Assembly: GCA_003217735.2 (NCBI GenBank)
Contig: CP031585.1
Coordinates: forward strand, 5,349,501-5,413,500
Length of the DNA: 64,000 nucleotides
Direction: 5' to 3'
Source of the DNA: Marinibacterium anthonyi
Lineage (GTDB): Bacteria; Pseudomonadota; Alphaproteobacteria; Rhodobacterales; Rhodobacteraceae
Part shown: one piece after another, positions 1-10,087 of the stretch
Layout of the letters: each line of letters opens with the position of its first letter
How positions within the stretch are numbered: position 1 is the first letter of the stretch
Made by a program: the position numbers and the translations under genes
The notes under the pieces: model-generated
What the model was told of the DNA's origin: nothing
What the model saw: the letters and a program-made list of their open reading frames with translations, nothing else
The model's database searches: none

Positions 1-3000
1 GCCGCCATGATCACCCCTTCGGGCAGGTCCATCAACCGTCCCGACCGGGTCCAAAGCACCGCCGTATCGACCACGCGATCCGGCCATATCGCCCGCAAAA
101 GAACGGCATAGGCCCCCATCTGGCGCAGCAGCCCCTCGGGCACGACCTCGGCTGAGCCAGGCACAACCGCGTTGGTCTTGAAATCGACGGCAAGCACGCG
201 ACTTGGCGTAACGATCAGGCGGTCGATCACCCCGTGCAGCCTTTGGCCGCCGATCACGCCCGTCACCGGCACCTCGGCCAGCGTCCGGGGCGCGAACAGG
301 TCCGCCAGCGCCGGATCGCCCAGAAGCGCCCCCGCCTCACGCGCCAGTTCCCGGATCTCTGCCGGGTCCAGCGCCGGCAACAGCCCCGCCGCCAGTTCGG
401 GCCAGCGGTCTTCGCCCTGCCCCGCGAAATGTTCCAGCAGCAGGTGCACCGCCGTCCCGCGCGCCTTCGCCGCGTCTTCGTCCAGCCCGGCCTCGCCGGG
501 CAGCGCCTTGGCCCCGCCCAGGTCCGACGGGCTGATCGTCGCCGCCCGCTCCGGCGCCGGTGGCGCGGGGACGCGGAAGTGATCCGGCACGACAACCTCG
601 GTCGCCGTCACCGGTCGGGGATGCTCCAGCTCCAGCCCGTCCCAGTTGCCATGCACATGCAAGAGCCCGGTTTCGTCACCCGCTTCATTGTTCATGGGCA
701 GGTCACGCGCCCCGGATCGGCGCAACCCGTCCTCGATCTGTTGATACCAGCTGTCGCCATCCTTGGGCAGATCGCCCGCCGCCGCCACGATCAGCCATTT
801 CTCGGCCCGCGTCAGCGCGACATACAGCAACCGCTGCCGTTCCGCCCTTTGACGATCCTGGAACGCCGCCTTGGCGTCTTCCATGTCGGGCGGCATCCCG
901 TCCGCATTCACCCGCCACACCGGCGCGCCGCCGATCTCCATGATCTCGGGCGCGGTGGGGGCGTTGCGCTTGCCGGTATCGGGCAGGATCACGATCGGCG
1001 ATTCCAGCCCTTTCGATCCATGTACCGTCATCACGCGGATCAGGTCGCCCGCCGACCCCATCTGGCGCTTGATCTCAAGATCGTCGGTTTCCATCCAGCC
1101 CAGGAACCCCGTCAGGCTGGGCACGCCCGTGCGTTCATAGGCCAGCGCCTGCCCCAGAAGCGCGTTGATCCCATCCTCCGCCTCGGCCCCCAGCCGGCCC
1201 AGCAGCAACTGCCGCCCGTCATGGCGCGTCAGGATCCGTTCGATCAGGTCATAGGGCCGCAGGAAATCCGTCTGGCCCATCAGGTCGGCCAGCACGGCCA
1301 GGGTTTCGGGGTATTCCTTGCGGGTCCGCAGAACCTCCCACAGGAAGCCCTTGCGCCCCTGGGCCACCGAAAACAGATCCTGCTCAGACCACCCGAACAG
1401 CGGCGATTTCAGCGCGGTCGCCAATGACAGGTCATCCTCGGGCGTGGACAGGAACGACAACAGCGCCCCCAGGTCCCGCACGGCCAGTTCGGCGCCTACC
1501 TTCAGCCGGTCCGCCCCGGCAATCGGCAACCCGCGCGCCTTGCAGGCCCGGATGATCTCGGCGAACAGCTCGGACCGCCGCTGGACCAGGATCATCACGT
1601 CCCCTGCCCTGACCGGCCGCCGCACCAGCCGCCCGCCAAGTTCATCGGGCAGGGTTTCCACCCCGATCATCGCCTCGATCCGGTCGGCGATCCGTTCCGC
1701 CAGGATCACCGTGTGGTGCCGGCTGCCCTTGCGATCGACGGGTTCATGCCAGTCACGGTCTTCCTCGTCGGCGGCCTTGGGCACCACCGGCCACAGTTCC
1801 ACCCGCCCCGGCAGGTCGGACTTGAACGCCCGGTGCAGGCTGTCGGCGGCAAAGCCCGCCGACTCCTGTCCTTCGAACACCAGGTCCACCAGGCCCAGGA
1901 TCGCGGGCGAGGACCGGAACGAAAATTCCAGCGTCAGCGATTGCAGCCCCTGCCCGACCGGATCCAGACGCCGCCCGAATTCCGCCTGCATCCGGTCGAA
2001 GGCCTGCGGATCGGCGCCCTGGAAGGAATAGATCGACTGTTTCTTGTCACCGACCACAAAGATCGTCCGTTCGACGTCCCGCGCACCCTGCCCTGCGGTG
2101 AATTCCTGCGCCAGCTTCTCGATCACGTCCCATTGCACCGGGCTGGTATCCTGCGCCTCGTCCACCAGGATATGGTCGATCCCGCCGTCCAGCCGGAACA
2201 GCACCCAGGCCGCCACCGACGGATCGTTCAGCAACGCCCGGGCCCGCAGAATCAGGTCGTCGAAATCAAGCCATCCGCGCAACTGTTTCTGCCGCGCATA
2301 TTCCGGCAGGAACTGGGCCGCGAACGCATGCAACGCATGCGCCTTTCGCGCCGCCATCAGGCCCAACCGCAATGGTCGCGCGGCTTCGACCCGGTCCATC
2401 AGGTCATCCAGCGCGGGCAACAACGCGGCAACCGCCCCGTCCTTCTGCGCCGATTTCGTCGGGAATGATCCGATCTTGGCCTTGAACGGCTCCTTCGCGC
2501 TGCCGCCGGTCAACAGGACGCCTTCCAGAACCTCCAATGCGGCCAGATCCTCGGTCTTCAAGGCCGCCAGCTTCTCCGCCGCACGCTGATCCGTCTTCCC
2601 CGATCCGGCCAACGCCCGGGCCAACGCGCCCAGCATCTCAAGGTCGCCCGGCGCGAACGCCTGCCCGATCAGCGTGTCCTCATCCATCCCGCGCGGAAGG
2701 CCGAAGACACCAAAGATCTCCGCCTCGTCCAGCGGGGTCGAAAACGCCTCGCGCTTGCCCGCCAGGGCCGCCGTCAGAGCGTCGAGGCCGTCCGAAAGAT
2801 ACCCCGCAATCGCGTCGATCAGGTGCCCCTGCGGCCCCTCGGCCATTGCCTCGACGATCTCGGCGCGCAGCAATTCGGCCGACCGGTCTTCCATCTCCGA
2901 AAAATTCGGCGTCACCCCGGCTTCCAGAGGGAACCGCCGCAGCAGCGACGAACAGAACGAATGGATCGTCTGGATCTTCAGGCCCCCGGGCGTCTCGATC

Positions 3001-3335
3001 GCGCGGGCAAACAACGTCCTTGCCCGCGAAAGATCCCCGGCCGCGTCGGCGCCCAGCACCGACAGCGCCTTGCGCAGCGGCCCGTCCTCCAGCATCGCCC
3101 ATTCGCCCAGCCGCTTGAACAGCCGGTTCTGCATCTCGGACGCCGCCGCCTTGGTGTAGGTCAGGCACAGGATCTGCTGCGGTTCGACCCCCGACAGCAG
3201 CAGCCGCGCCACCCGGTCGGTCAGCACCCGCGTCTTGCCCGACCCCGCATTCGCCGCCAGCCAGGTCGATGCATCGGGCCGCGCCGCCTGCACCTGCCGT
3301 TCGGTCGCCGCGTCGCGCGCGTTGTCCGTGTTCAT
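1..3335 (-). CDS. addA: Double-strand break repair helicase-nuclease AddA (partial at the left edge)
   Basis: Large subunit of the AddAB helicase-nuclease, which resects double-strand breaks for RecA-dependent recombination in the cytoplasm. The N-terminus carries the UvrD-type Walker A (NAGSGKT, residues 29-35). A DEAQDTSP Walker B motif and a TVHGSKGLE motif follow. Towards the window edge the RecB-like nuclease motif VDFKTN is visible. The 3' end is missing. The ATG at 3333-3335 overlaps the addB stop as ATGA, which implies translational coupling. The reading frame is open over the whole visible 3.3 kb. Confidence 0.95.
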   Translation of the reverse strand, partial: MNTDNARDAATERQVQAARPDASTWLAANAGSGKTRVLTDRVARLLLSGVEPQQILCLTYTKAAASEMQNRLFKRLGEWAMLEDGPLRKALSVLGADAAGDLSRARTLFARAIETPGGLKIQTIHSFCSSLLRRFPLEAGVTPNFSEMEDRSAELLRAEIVEAMAEGPQGHLIDAIAGYLSDGLDALTAALAGKREAFSTPLDEAEIFGVFGLPRGMDEDTLIGQAFAPGDLEMLGALARALAGSGKTDQRAAEKLAALKTEDLAALEVLEGVLLTGGSAKEPFKAKIGSFPTKSAQKDGAVAALLPALDDLMDRVEAARPLRLGLMAARKAHALHAFAAQFLPEYARQKQLRGWLDFDDLILRARALLNDPSVAAWVLFRLDGGIDHILVDEAQDTSPVQWDVIEKLAQEFTAGQGARDVERTIFVVGDKKQSIYSFQGADPQAFDRMQAEFGRRLDPVGQGLQSLTLEFSFRSSPAILGLVDLVFEGQESAGFAADSLHRAFKSDLPGRVELWPVVPKAADEEDRDWHEPVDRKGSRHHTVILAERIADRIEAMIGVETLPDELGGRLVRRPVRAGDVMILVQRRSELFAEIIRACKARGLPIAGADRLKVGAELAVRDLGALLSFLSTPEDDLSLATALKSPLFGWSEQDLFSVAQGRKGFLWEVLRTRKEYPETLAVLADLMGQTDFLRPYDLIERILTRHDGRQLLLGRLGAEAEDGINALLGQALAYERTGVPSLTGFLGWMETDDLEIKRQMGSAGDLIRVMTVHGSKGLESPIVILPDTGKRNAPTAPEIMEIGGAPVWRVNADGMPPDMEDAKAAFQDRQRAERQRLLYVALTRAEKWLIVAAAGDLPKDGDSWYQQIEDGLRRSGARDLPMNNEAGDETGLLHVHGNWDGLELEHPRPVTATEVVVPDHFRVPAPPAPERAATISPSDLGGAKALPGEAGLDEDAAKARGTAVHLLLEHFAGQGEDRWPELAAGLLPALDPAEIRELAREAGALLGDPALADLFAPRTLAEVPVTGVIGGQRLHGVIDRLIVTPSRVLAVDFKTNAVVPGSAEVVPEGLLRQMGAYAVLLRAIWPDRVVDTAVLWTRSGRLMDLPEGVIMA

Positions 3336-6265
3336 GCCAGGTCCTCCGGCGTCGGATCGGTCGCCATGTCCCATTCGCCGTAGCGCGCCAACTGGTCGTA
3401 ATCGCCCGTATCGGTGTCCTTCTGCAGCATCCGGCGCGACGTATAGCCCTGCTCCGGCTCCCGGTAGGCCTGCAACAACGCCTTGAATTCGGCCCAGACC
3501 TGATCCACCGGCGTCTCGTCCAACGGCGCCGGTTCCTCCTTTGCGGCCCCCAGGCCAAGGAAAACCGCCCGCGCCACCGGTCCCGGTTCCAGCCCCTTGA
3601 ACGCCCCTTGCGTGATCATCGCCGCTTCCAGAAGCAGTTGTTTATCAAAGAGTTTCTGTTCCTTCGCGGTCGGCGGTCGCCCGGTCTTGTAATCATAGAT
3701 CACCCAGCGGCCCGAATTGTCCCGGTCGATCCGGTCGGCTTCTCCGGTCAAACGGAACGGCGGATCCTCGATCACCGCTTCGCCCCGGATCTCGAATGCC
3801 TCGGGCTTGCCCATCGACCGCCGCGTGCGTTCGCCATCCACGAACCATCCCGCGACCCGACCCAGCCGCGCCCGCCACAACCGCCGTTCCGCGGCCCAGG
3901 GGACTTCGGCCTCCAGCACCCGGTCGGCGATCTCCATCAGCTTGACGGGCGTGACCTGCGCATCATCCTCCGCCGTTTCGCGGATGAAATCCTCAAGCAC
4001 CTTGTGGATGACGGTGCCGCGCAGCATCGCGTCGGGTTCCGTCATCAACGGATCCAGCGCGCGCAGCCCCAGCACGTTCTGCGCGTAGATGGCGTAAGGA
4101 TCCCGGATCAGCGTCTTGATCCGCGTCACCGACAATTGCGTCGGCCGCGTTTCGACCGGTGGCCTTGGCGACGGCCGGATCGCCGGCGCAATCCGCGCCG
4201 CCTGTTCCAAGGCCACCGCCCGGTCGATCCACAATTGCCCCCGCGCCCGCATCGCGGCCAGGGCCTCCGGCCCCTGTCGCGCGGGCAACCCGCCCAGCAG
4301 GTTCACCATCCGGTTCACCCAGCGCGACGGCACGGTTTCCGCATCCGACGACCGTTTCGCCCGGGTCATCCAGACCTCGGCCGCGCCGGCGGCCTGCTGG
4401 AAATCATGGGCCGCCAGCCCGACCCGCCGTTCGGGCAGCAACAGACCCGCCCGGTGCCGCAACTGCCGGTTCAGCCAGGGATCGGGCCGCGCCGCCTCGG
4501 GCCAGGACCCTTCGTTCAACCCCGCCAGGATCAGCAGATCGGCGCCCTGCACCCGCGCCTCAAGCGTCCCCCAGATCATCACCAGCGGATGCGGCTTGTC
4601 CCGATCGCGCACGGTTTCCCTTTGAAGCAAAGCACTTAGCAGGTCGCCCATGTCGCGCGCCGACATATCGCCGCCCGCATCCGCATGCAACGCCAGCGCG
4701 TCCAGTACCTTGCGCGCCTCCTGCCCGGCATTCTGATCCCACAGCCCACCACTGTCGGACCCGACCGACCCCGCCGCCGCGCGTTCGGCCAGGTCCCGCA
4801 GCGCATCCACCCGCAGGGCCAGCGGCGCCGGGTCCGGATCATGCGCCGTCAGCAGCGTCGCGGCCACCCAGGTCCGCCATTCCTCGGGCGGCGGCGTGCG
4901 TTTGCGATCCGCCATGTCCGATGCGAATTGTGTCAGGGTCGCCGGTTCCGGATGCGGCGGCCCCTTGCGGCGCAGCCACAGTTCAAGGTCGCGGGTGTAG
5001 ATCAGGTGATCCGCCCGCCCCGGCCCGCTGTGGCACAGCGGGTGTTTCAACATCGCCAGCAGGCTTTCGGGCGTCACCGGTTTGGCCACCAGCTCGGCCA
5101 CCTGCCGCAGGAACCGGCCCGGAGGTGCCAGGTGCAGCGGTTGCCCGGCGCTGTCGTCGGCGGTGATGCCCCAGCGGTCCAGCGCTGCTTCGACCTGGCG
5201 GGTCAGCATCCGGTCGGGGGTGATCAGCGCGGCGGGCTGGCCGTCTTCCACCGCCTGGCGCAGGCGCAGCGCGATGGCCAGCGCTTCCTCGCGCGGGTCG
5301 GTCGCCTCGACCAGCGTGACACCCTCCATTGCCGGAACCAGGTCGGGCAGATGGGGCCCTTCGCTGAGCCAGGCATCGGTGACGGGCGCGGGGCGCAGGG
5401 CCAGGGACAGCACCCGGTTCCGGTCCGGCGCGGGCGGCGTGCCGTCGGTCCAGGGCCGGATATCGGACGGGGCCAGGTTCATCCGGTTCATCAGGGCCTT
5501 GTAGCGATATTGCGGGTGATCTTCGGCGCTTAGCGCGTCGTTCATCCCGTCCCAGACGGCGCCGGGCAGATCGGTGTCGTAGCCCGGCAGAACCACGGCG
5601 CCCTGCGGCAACCGCGCCACCGCCTGCATCAGGATCTGCATCATGCCGCGCGACCCGGTCGACCCGGCCAGGATCACCGGCGTCTCGGGCGGGTTGTCGC
5701 CCCATTGCGCGGCCAGCGTTTCCGACACCAACCGTTGGCGCGCCTCGGCCTCGGGCGCATTCGGGTCGGCCAGCACGCCGGCGATCGCGATGAACTGCTG
5801 CGCGCGCGCCCAATGGCCGGATACATCGCTGACGTCCAGATCGGCGATGACGTCAGGCCCGACGCCTTCGCCCTGCATCTCGGCGAACAGATCGGCAAGG
5901 CTGTCGGCCAGGTCGTAAACCGCGGCGCGCGGGGCCAGGTCGGGCTGCGCTTCCACCAGTTTCGCGACCAGTTGCGCCAGTTCCAGACGCCGGCGCAGCG
6001 GCGGGATGGCCGGGGGAATGCCGGTCAGGCCCACGCCCAGGTCGGTCATCAGGCGGATCTGCGGCAGCAGGCGCGGCGGCCCGGCGTCGAACAGGTCGCG
6101 CAAACGGCGGGCCATCCGGCGGGTGTTGACGATCAGCAGGACGCGGGCCCAGGCCTCGGGCGGTTGTCCCTGCATCCGGACCTCAAGTCCCCTGAGCAAT
6201 TCGGCCGGGAAATCCGCGCCGCAGGGCAGGCCGAAGACGCGGGGGGTCGTGGTGGGTTCAAACAT
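3332..6265 (-). CDS. addB: Double-strand break repair protein AddB
   Basis: 977-residue partner of AddA, of the alphaproteobacterial AddB type. A helicase-like fold is followed by a C-terminal PD-(D/E)xK nuclease. The nuclease motif is visible as IYDYKTGR (Asp858, Lys860), with a downstream KQLLLEA segment typical of RecB-family nucleases. It would degrade one strand at a break and contribute to Chi-like recognition. The start at 6265 overlaps the murU stop by 8 bases and the stop overlaps addA by 4, so it lies inside a coupled operon. Confidence 0.94.
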   Translation of the reverse strand: MFEPTTTPRVFGLPCGADFPAELLRGLEVRMQGQPPEAWARVLLIVNTRRMARRLRDLFDAGPPRLLPQIRLMTDLGVGLTGIPPAIPPLRRRLELAQLVAKLVEAQPDLAPRAAVYDLADSLADLFAEMQGEGVGPDVIADLDVSDVSGHWARAQQFIAIAGVLADPNAPEAEARQRLVSETLAAQWGDNPPETPVILAGSTGSRGMMQILMQAVARLPQGAVVLPGYDTDLPGAVWDGMNDALSAEDHPQYRYKALMNRMNLAPSDIRPWTDGTPPAPDRNRVLSLALRPAPVTDAWLSEGPHLPDLVPAMEGVTLVEATDPREEALAIALRLRQAVEDGQPAALITPDRMLTRQVEAALDRWGITADDSAGQPLHLAPPGRFLRQVAELVAKPVTPESLLAMLKHPLCHSGPGRADHLIYTRDLELWLRRKGPPHPEPATLTQFASDMADRKRTPPPEEWRTWVAATLLTAHDPDPAPLALRVDALRDLAERAAAGSVGSDSGGLWDQNAGQEARKVLDALALHADAGGDMSARDMGDLLSALLQRETVRDRDKPHPLVMIWGTLEARVQGADLLILAGLNEGSWPEAARPDPWLNRQLRHRAGLLLPERRVGLAAHDFQQAAGAAEVWMTRAKRSSDAETVPSRWVNRMVNLLGGLPARQGPEALAAMRARGQLWIDRAVALEQAARIAPAIRPSPRPPVETRPTQLSVTRIKTLIRDPYAIYAQNVLGLRALDPLMTEPDAMLRGTVIHKVLEDFIRETAEDDAQVTPVKLMEIADRVLEAEVPWAAERRLWRARLGRVAGWFVDGERTRRSMGKPEAFEIRGEAVIEDPPFRLTGEADRIDRDNSGRWVIYDYKTGRPPTAKEQKLFDKQLLLEAAMITQGAFKGLEPGPVARAVFLGLGAAKEEPAPLDETPVDQVWAEFKALLQAYREPEQGYTSRRMLQKDTDTGDYDQLARYGEWDMATDPTPEDLA

Positions 6266-6938
6266 TGCCGATCAGCGCCTCGGCCAGCGCGATGCCCTCG
6301 GGACGGCCGACATCGCACCAGGTGCCGGGGTAGGTCACGCCGTATAGCCGCCCCGTGGCGATCAGCCGGTCCCAGAGCAGGTTCAGCGAAAACGCGGTGT
6401 CCGGGATTTCGGCCAGCCCGTCGGTCTTCAGCATCTGCGCGCCGCCATAGACAACGGCCGTGCCACGGGTCAGCGCGCCATTGTCATCATGGTCGAAATC
6501 CCCGGCGCCCATGCGCCCGTGGGCGTTTTCGGGGTGCAGACAGACCAGCAGCGCGTCCATCTTGTCGGGATCCCAGGCTTTCAGCAGCAATTCCAACGGG
6601 TTCGGCCCGTTCCAGACCACGTCCGGGTTCAATGTGATCACAGGATCGGCGCCCAGCAGGGGCAGGGCGTTGCGCAACCCGCCGCCGGTTTCCAGGATCT
6701 GCGGCCATTCCAACGTTGTGATCACATTACGCGCGGCCAGGTGATCGGCCAGCTGTTGCGGCCTGTAATGCAGGTTCGCGACGATCCGGGGGGGATCTAT
6801 CGCGCGGGCCAGGTCCAGCGCGTGGTCGATCAGCGGGCGGCCCGAGACTTCGATCAGCGGTTTGGGGCGGTCGGCGGTCAGCGCGCCCATGCGGGTGCCG
6901 AACCCGGCGGCGAACAAAAGGACGGAAGGGGCAGTCAT
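6258..6938 (-). CDS. murU: N-acetylmuramate-1-phosphate uridylyltransferase (MurU type)
   Basis: 226-residue nucleotidyltransferase. The N-terminal signature is LFAAGFGTRM followed by DRPKPLIEV, the NTP-binding loop of sugar-phosphate nucleotidyltransferases. LNPDV supplies the metal-binding Asp. MurU converts MurNAc-1-phosphate to UDP-MurNAc in the peptidoglycan recycling route that bypasses MurA and so the fosfomycin target. The AmgK kinase gene directly upstream (10 bases apart) supports this rather than a generic mannose-1-phosphate guanylyltransferase. A different sugar specificity cannot be excluded from sequence alone. Confidence 0.85.
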   Translation of the reverse strand: MTAPSVLLFAAGFGTRMGALTADRPKPLIEVSGRPLIDHALDLARAIDPPRIVANLHYRPQQLADHLAARNVITTLEWPQILETGGGLRNALPLLGADPVITLNPDVVWNGPNPLELLLKAWDPDKMDALLVCLHPENAHGRMGAGDFDHDDNGALTRGTAVVYGGAQMLKTDGLAEIPDTAFSLNLLWDRLIATGRLYGVTYPGTWCDVGRPEGIALAEALIGNV

Positions 6939-6948
6939 GTGGGGGCAG

Positions 6949-7944
6949 TCATTCTGGCGCTTTCAGCCGGTTCAGGATCTCAGCCGTGGGGCGGGGCAGG
7001 GCATCGGACAGCGGCTGGGCGACGGCGGCCAGCGCGGGATGATCCAGGTTGCGTTCCACGTGGGCAAAGACCCGGGGGATAAGGGTCAGGTAATGCGGCT
7101 TTGCGTGGTCCTGTGCAAGCCGGGCGAAGACGCCAAGAATGCGCAGGTTCCGCTGCAGACCAAGCACGGCGCAGGCGGTGCGCAGGTCATGGTCGGCGAC
7201 GCCCGTCATGTCGCGGAAACGGTCGATCATCGCCAGCTCGACCCCCACCGACACGTCCCGGCGCACATCCTGCAGCAGCGACACCAGATCATAGGCGGCG
7301 GGCCCGGCGACGGCATCCTGGAAATCCAGAAGGCCGACATTGGCCGGTTCGTCGCGGTCAGGCAGCCAGATCAGGTTATCGGCGTGATAATCGCGGTGCA
7401 GCAGGACCATGGGCCCATGCAGCGCGTCGTGAAAGATGTCTGTCAGGCGGGGGATCAGCCTTGGCCCGGAATCGGTGCCGGTGATCGGCTGGGCATAGCG
7501 GGCAAAGGCGACGTCGGTCATCTGCGCCAGTTGCAGCGGATCAAAGGTGATCAGGCCGTCGGGCAGGGGCACCTGTTGCAGCGCGCCCAGCAGGTCGGTC
7601 GCGGCCTCGTACAGCGGGCGTTCCTGGCCCGGATCCCGCGCGATCAGCCGGGTGAAGGTCGCGTCGCCCAGATCTTCCAGCAGCAGCAGGTCGGTGCCGG
7701 CCGACAGGATGCGCGGGGCGGACAGGCCCCCGGCCCGGAGGCAATCGGCGAGCCGTGCAAAGGTCTTGATCCCGGCCGCGTCACCTTCTGGGGCAATCAT
7801 CAGGATGGCGGTTTCACCCGACGCCGGGTGGGTCAGCCTGTCATAGCGCCGGGCCGAGGCATCGCCGGCCAGTGCCGTACGCCAGGCATCGTCCCAGCCG
7901 GCCTTGGCCAGGAAGGTGGCAATTTCCCCGTCGCGGTCGTTCAT
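6949..7944 (-). CDS. amgK: N-acetylmuramate/N-acetylglucosamine kinase (AmgK type)
   Basis: 331-residue aminoglycoside-phosphotransferase-fold kinase. The catalytic loop HRDYHADNLIW and the metal-binding LLDFQDA are visible. AmgK phosphorylates recycled MurNAc at C1, producing the substrate for MurU. The chosen ATG overlaps the tsaE stop (ATGA). The reading frame stays open upstream inside tsaE, but that stretch is a shadow of tsaE. Order tsaE-amgK-murU is the usual arrangement of this recycling pair in alphaproteobacteria. Confidence 0.87.
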   Translation of the reverse strand: MNDRDGEIATFLAKAGWDDAWRTALAGDASARRYDRLTHPASGETAILMIAPEGDAAGIKTFARLADCLRAGGLSAPRILSAGTDLLLLEDLGDATFTRLIARDPGQERPLYEAATDLLGALQQVPLPDGLITFDPLQLAQMTDVAFARYAQPITGTDSGPRLIPRLTDIFHDALHGPMVLLHRDYHADNLIWLPDRDEPANVGLLDFQDAVAGPAAYDLVSLLQDVRRDVSVGVELAMIDRFRDMTGVADHDLRTACAVLGLQRNLRILGVFARLAQDHAKPHYLTLIPRVFAHVERNLDHPALAAVAQPLSDALPRPTAEILNRLKAPE

Positions 7945-8411
7945 GCGGCGATGTCCGCAAGCCGGCCGGCCCATCCGGGCGCAGCCGAGGTGATGGTCAG
8001 CCGGCGCAGGTCCAGGTCGTCGCGATCCGGGGTGAAGGTCAGGCGCAGGGCGGTGTCGGGCGCCAGGTCGCCCAGCCGGTCGGGCCATTCCACCAGGCAG
8101 ATCGCCTCGTCGAAGGCGTCGACAAGGCCCAGGTCCTCGACTTCGTCGGGTCCGGACATGCGGTAGAGGTCGCAATGCCATACGGGTCCGCGCAGGGTGT
8201 CGTAGGTCTGGACCAGGGTGAAGGTCGGGCTGGGCACGTCCTCGGGGATGTCCTGCAGCGACTGGATCAGGCTGCGGGCGAAATGCGATTTGCCGGCGCC
8301 GACGGGACCGTCCAGCAAAAGAACGTCGCCCGCAGACAGGCGGCGGCCCAACTGGGCCGCGAACCGGGCGGTGGCCTCGGGCGAGGGCAGGGTGATTGCA
8401 TAGGGCGACAT
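7941..8411 (-). CDS. tsaE: tRNA threonylcarbamoyladenosine biosynthesis ATPase TsaE
   Basis: 156-residue P-loop protein with Walker A GPVGAGKS (residues 35-42) and the family motifs SPTFTLV and HCDLYRM. TsaE works with TsaB and TsaD to make the t6A modification on tRNAs that read ANN codons. TsaD is encoded in the same window at 22113-23207. The gene lies 42 bases after the PAS gene and overlaps amgK by four bases. Confidence 0.93.
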   Translation of the reverse strand: MSPYAITLPSPEATARFAAQLGRRLSAGDVLLLDGPVGAGKSHFARSLIQSLQDIPEDVPSPTFTLVQTYDTLRGPVWHCDLYRMSGPDEVEDLGLVDAFDEAICLVEWPDRLGDLAPDTALRLTFTPDRDDLDLRRLTITSAAPGWAGRLADIAA

Positions 8412-8453
8412 GGCGCCACAATGCCGCCCGTCACGCGCCCCCGCAAGCGAAGA

Positions 8454-10037
8454 TCAGAAGGCGTCGGCGGCCATGCGGCCCGACACCGCCGGTGCGGCAT
8501 CGGCGAGCGACGAGGCGCGGAAACAGACCAGGGTCGCGCCGTCGTGAATCGGGTGGACGGTGCAGATGACGTCTTCGCCGGTGCCAAGCGTGACATTGGC
8601 CCACCAGGTGGTCCGGTCGGTCGGCGCGGCGACAAAGTCGCGCAGATCGCCCCAGACCGGGGTAGGGGCGGACCGGGCCTGCCAGTCGCGTGTGGCGTCG
8701 AAGATCGTGACCTCGGCAAAGCTGGCGTCGGGATCGACGTTCCACAGCTGCCGGTAGGCCGCGTTCGACAGGGTCAGCACGCCGTTGGCGCCAAAGACCG
8801 CGACCGCGTCGTCGATATGGTCCAGGATCGACTGGCTGGTCTCGATCTCGGAGCGGAAGCGGCGGGTCAGCGTGACCTCGGCGGTGATGTCCTCGAACAG
8901 GAAGGCGACGGCGCCGTCGGGATGGGGCCGGCCGCTGATGCGATAGATCGACCCCGAGGGCAGCGACCAGGTTTCGCGATAGCTGCCATCGGCGGCGGCG
9001 GCGACAAGGTCGGCCATCTGGTCGCGCCAGGTGTGGTAATTCTTGGGTTCGGGCATCATCCGGGCGTCGCGCAGGCGGTCGAAAAAGCTGAGAAGGTTGG
9101 GCCGGGCCGACAGGAAATCCGCCGGCAGCGCGGTCAGGTCGATCAGCGCCGGGTTGAACAGCGCCAGCTGCCGGTTGCGGTCGAAGATGGCCAGCCCGAT
9201 CGACAGTTGCGCAAAGGTCTTGGTCAGGGTCTGGACGAAATTGCGCTGCGCGATCTCGGCATTGACCACGGCGCCGACATCGACGGCATAGAACATCCGA
9301 TAGCCGTCATGCCGCGCGATCCAGACATCGTACCAGAAGAAACTGTCCTGCCCGGGGATCGAGATCGACGCGCGGATCCGGCTGCCGCTGGGCTTGGTGT
9401 CCAGCGCCGACTGGAACAGCCGCTGCCCCGATTGCGGCCGCGTGCCGTGGGTGCGGTGAAACAGATCGGCATAGGCACCGTTGTACCAGCTGACCTCCCC
9501 CCCGTCGTCGACGCGCCAGATCGGGTAGGGCGCCAGGTCCATCGTCGAACGCAGCGTTTCGTATTCGACTTCCAGCGCGTGCAGCGCCGCCGGTGTCCGC
9601 CGGTTGCCCAGGCCCGGCAATTGCATGGGCCGCACTTCCAGCCGCAGGATGCCGTCCAGCCGTTCGGCCAGCAGGTCATAGCCATCCAGCGCATCGCGGG
9701 GGGAAAACACCGCCTCGTCCTCGACCGTGTCCAGATCGTCCAGGCCGGCGAACCGCTTGCCCAGGATCTTGCGGATCAGCGCCAGGTCGGTCAGGTCGAT
9801 GCGCGTGCCGTCCTCGGGGTCGGCATCCATCAGGGCGCGGCCGGCGGGCGAAGTATCGATCAGCGTTTCCTCGTCGAACAGGAACACCGGTTCGCCCTGT
9901 TCGGGCAGGCGCGACACCTGGCGGGTGCGACTGGACGTGCCCCAGCGGCCTGCCTGAAGCCAGATCGTCGCGCCAAGGGCCGCCGCCATGCACAGAAGCG
10001 CAAGCCCCGCCCATTCCAAGATATCAGAAAATGCCAT
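8454..10037 (-). CDS. PAS-domain protein without kinase domain, DivL-like
   Basis: 527 residues. One N-terminal membrane segment (about residues 9-27) is followed by tandem PAS-type regions, for example around MDLAPYPIWRV, IGLAIFDRNRQL and DDAVAVFGANG. No HATPase or dimerisation/phosphoacceptor motif is present. Kinase-less PAS proteins of this layout are known in Rhodobacterales as DivL, which acts on the CckA-ChpT-CtrA relay. A TTAA-N7-TTAA CtrA-type box lies about 50 bases upstream, which fits that assignment. Position next to regB and ahead of tsaE suggests the first gene of the addBA operon. The DivL name is inference from architecture and context. Confidence 0.75.
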   Translation of the reverse strand: MAFSDILEWAGLALLCMAAALGATIWLQAGRWGTSSRTRQVSRLPEQGEPVFLFDEETLIDTSPAGRALMDADPEDGTRIDLTDLALIRKILGKRFAGLDDLDTVEDEAVFSPRDALDGYDLLAERLDGILRLEVRPMQLPGLGNRRTPAALHALEVEYETLRSTMDLAPYPIWRVDDGGEVSWYNGAYADLFHRTHGTRPQSGQRLFQSALDTKPSGSRIRASISIPGQDSFFWYDVWIARHDGYRMFYAVDVGAVVNAEIAQRNFVQTLTKTFAQLSIGLAIFDRNRQLALFNPALIDLTALPADFLSARPNLLSFFDRLRDARMMPEPKNYHTWRDQMADLVAAAADGSYRETWSLPSGSIYRISGRPHPDGAVAFLFEDITAEVTLTRRFRSEIETSQSILDHIDDAVAVFGANGVLTLSNAAYRQLWNVDPDASFAEVTIFDATRDWQARSAPTPVWGDLRDFVAAPTDRTTWWANVTLGTGEDVICTVHPIHDGATLVCFRASSLADAAPAVSGRMAADAF

Positions 10038-10087
10038 GCCCGGAATCCGTCCCGCAATTCATGGGCCCTATCCTGCGCGCAAAGAAG

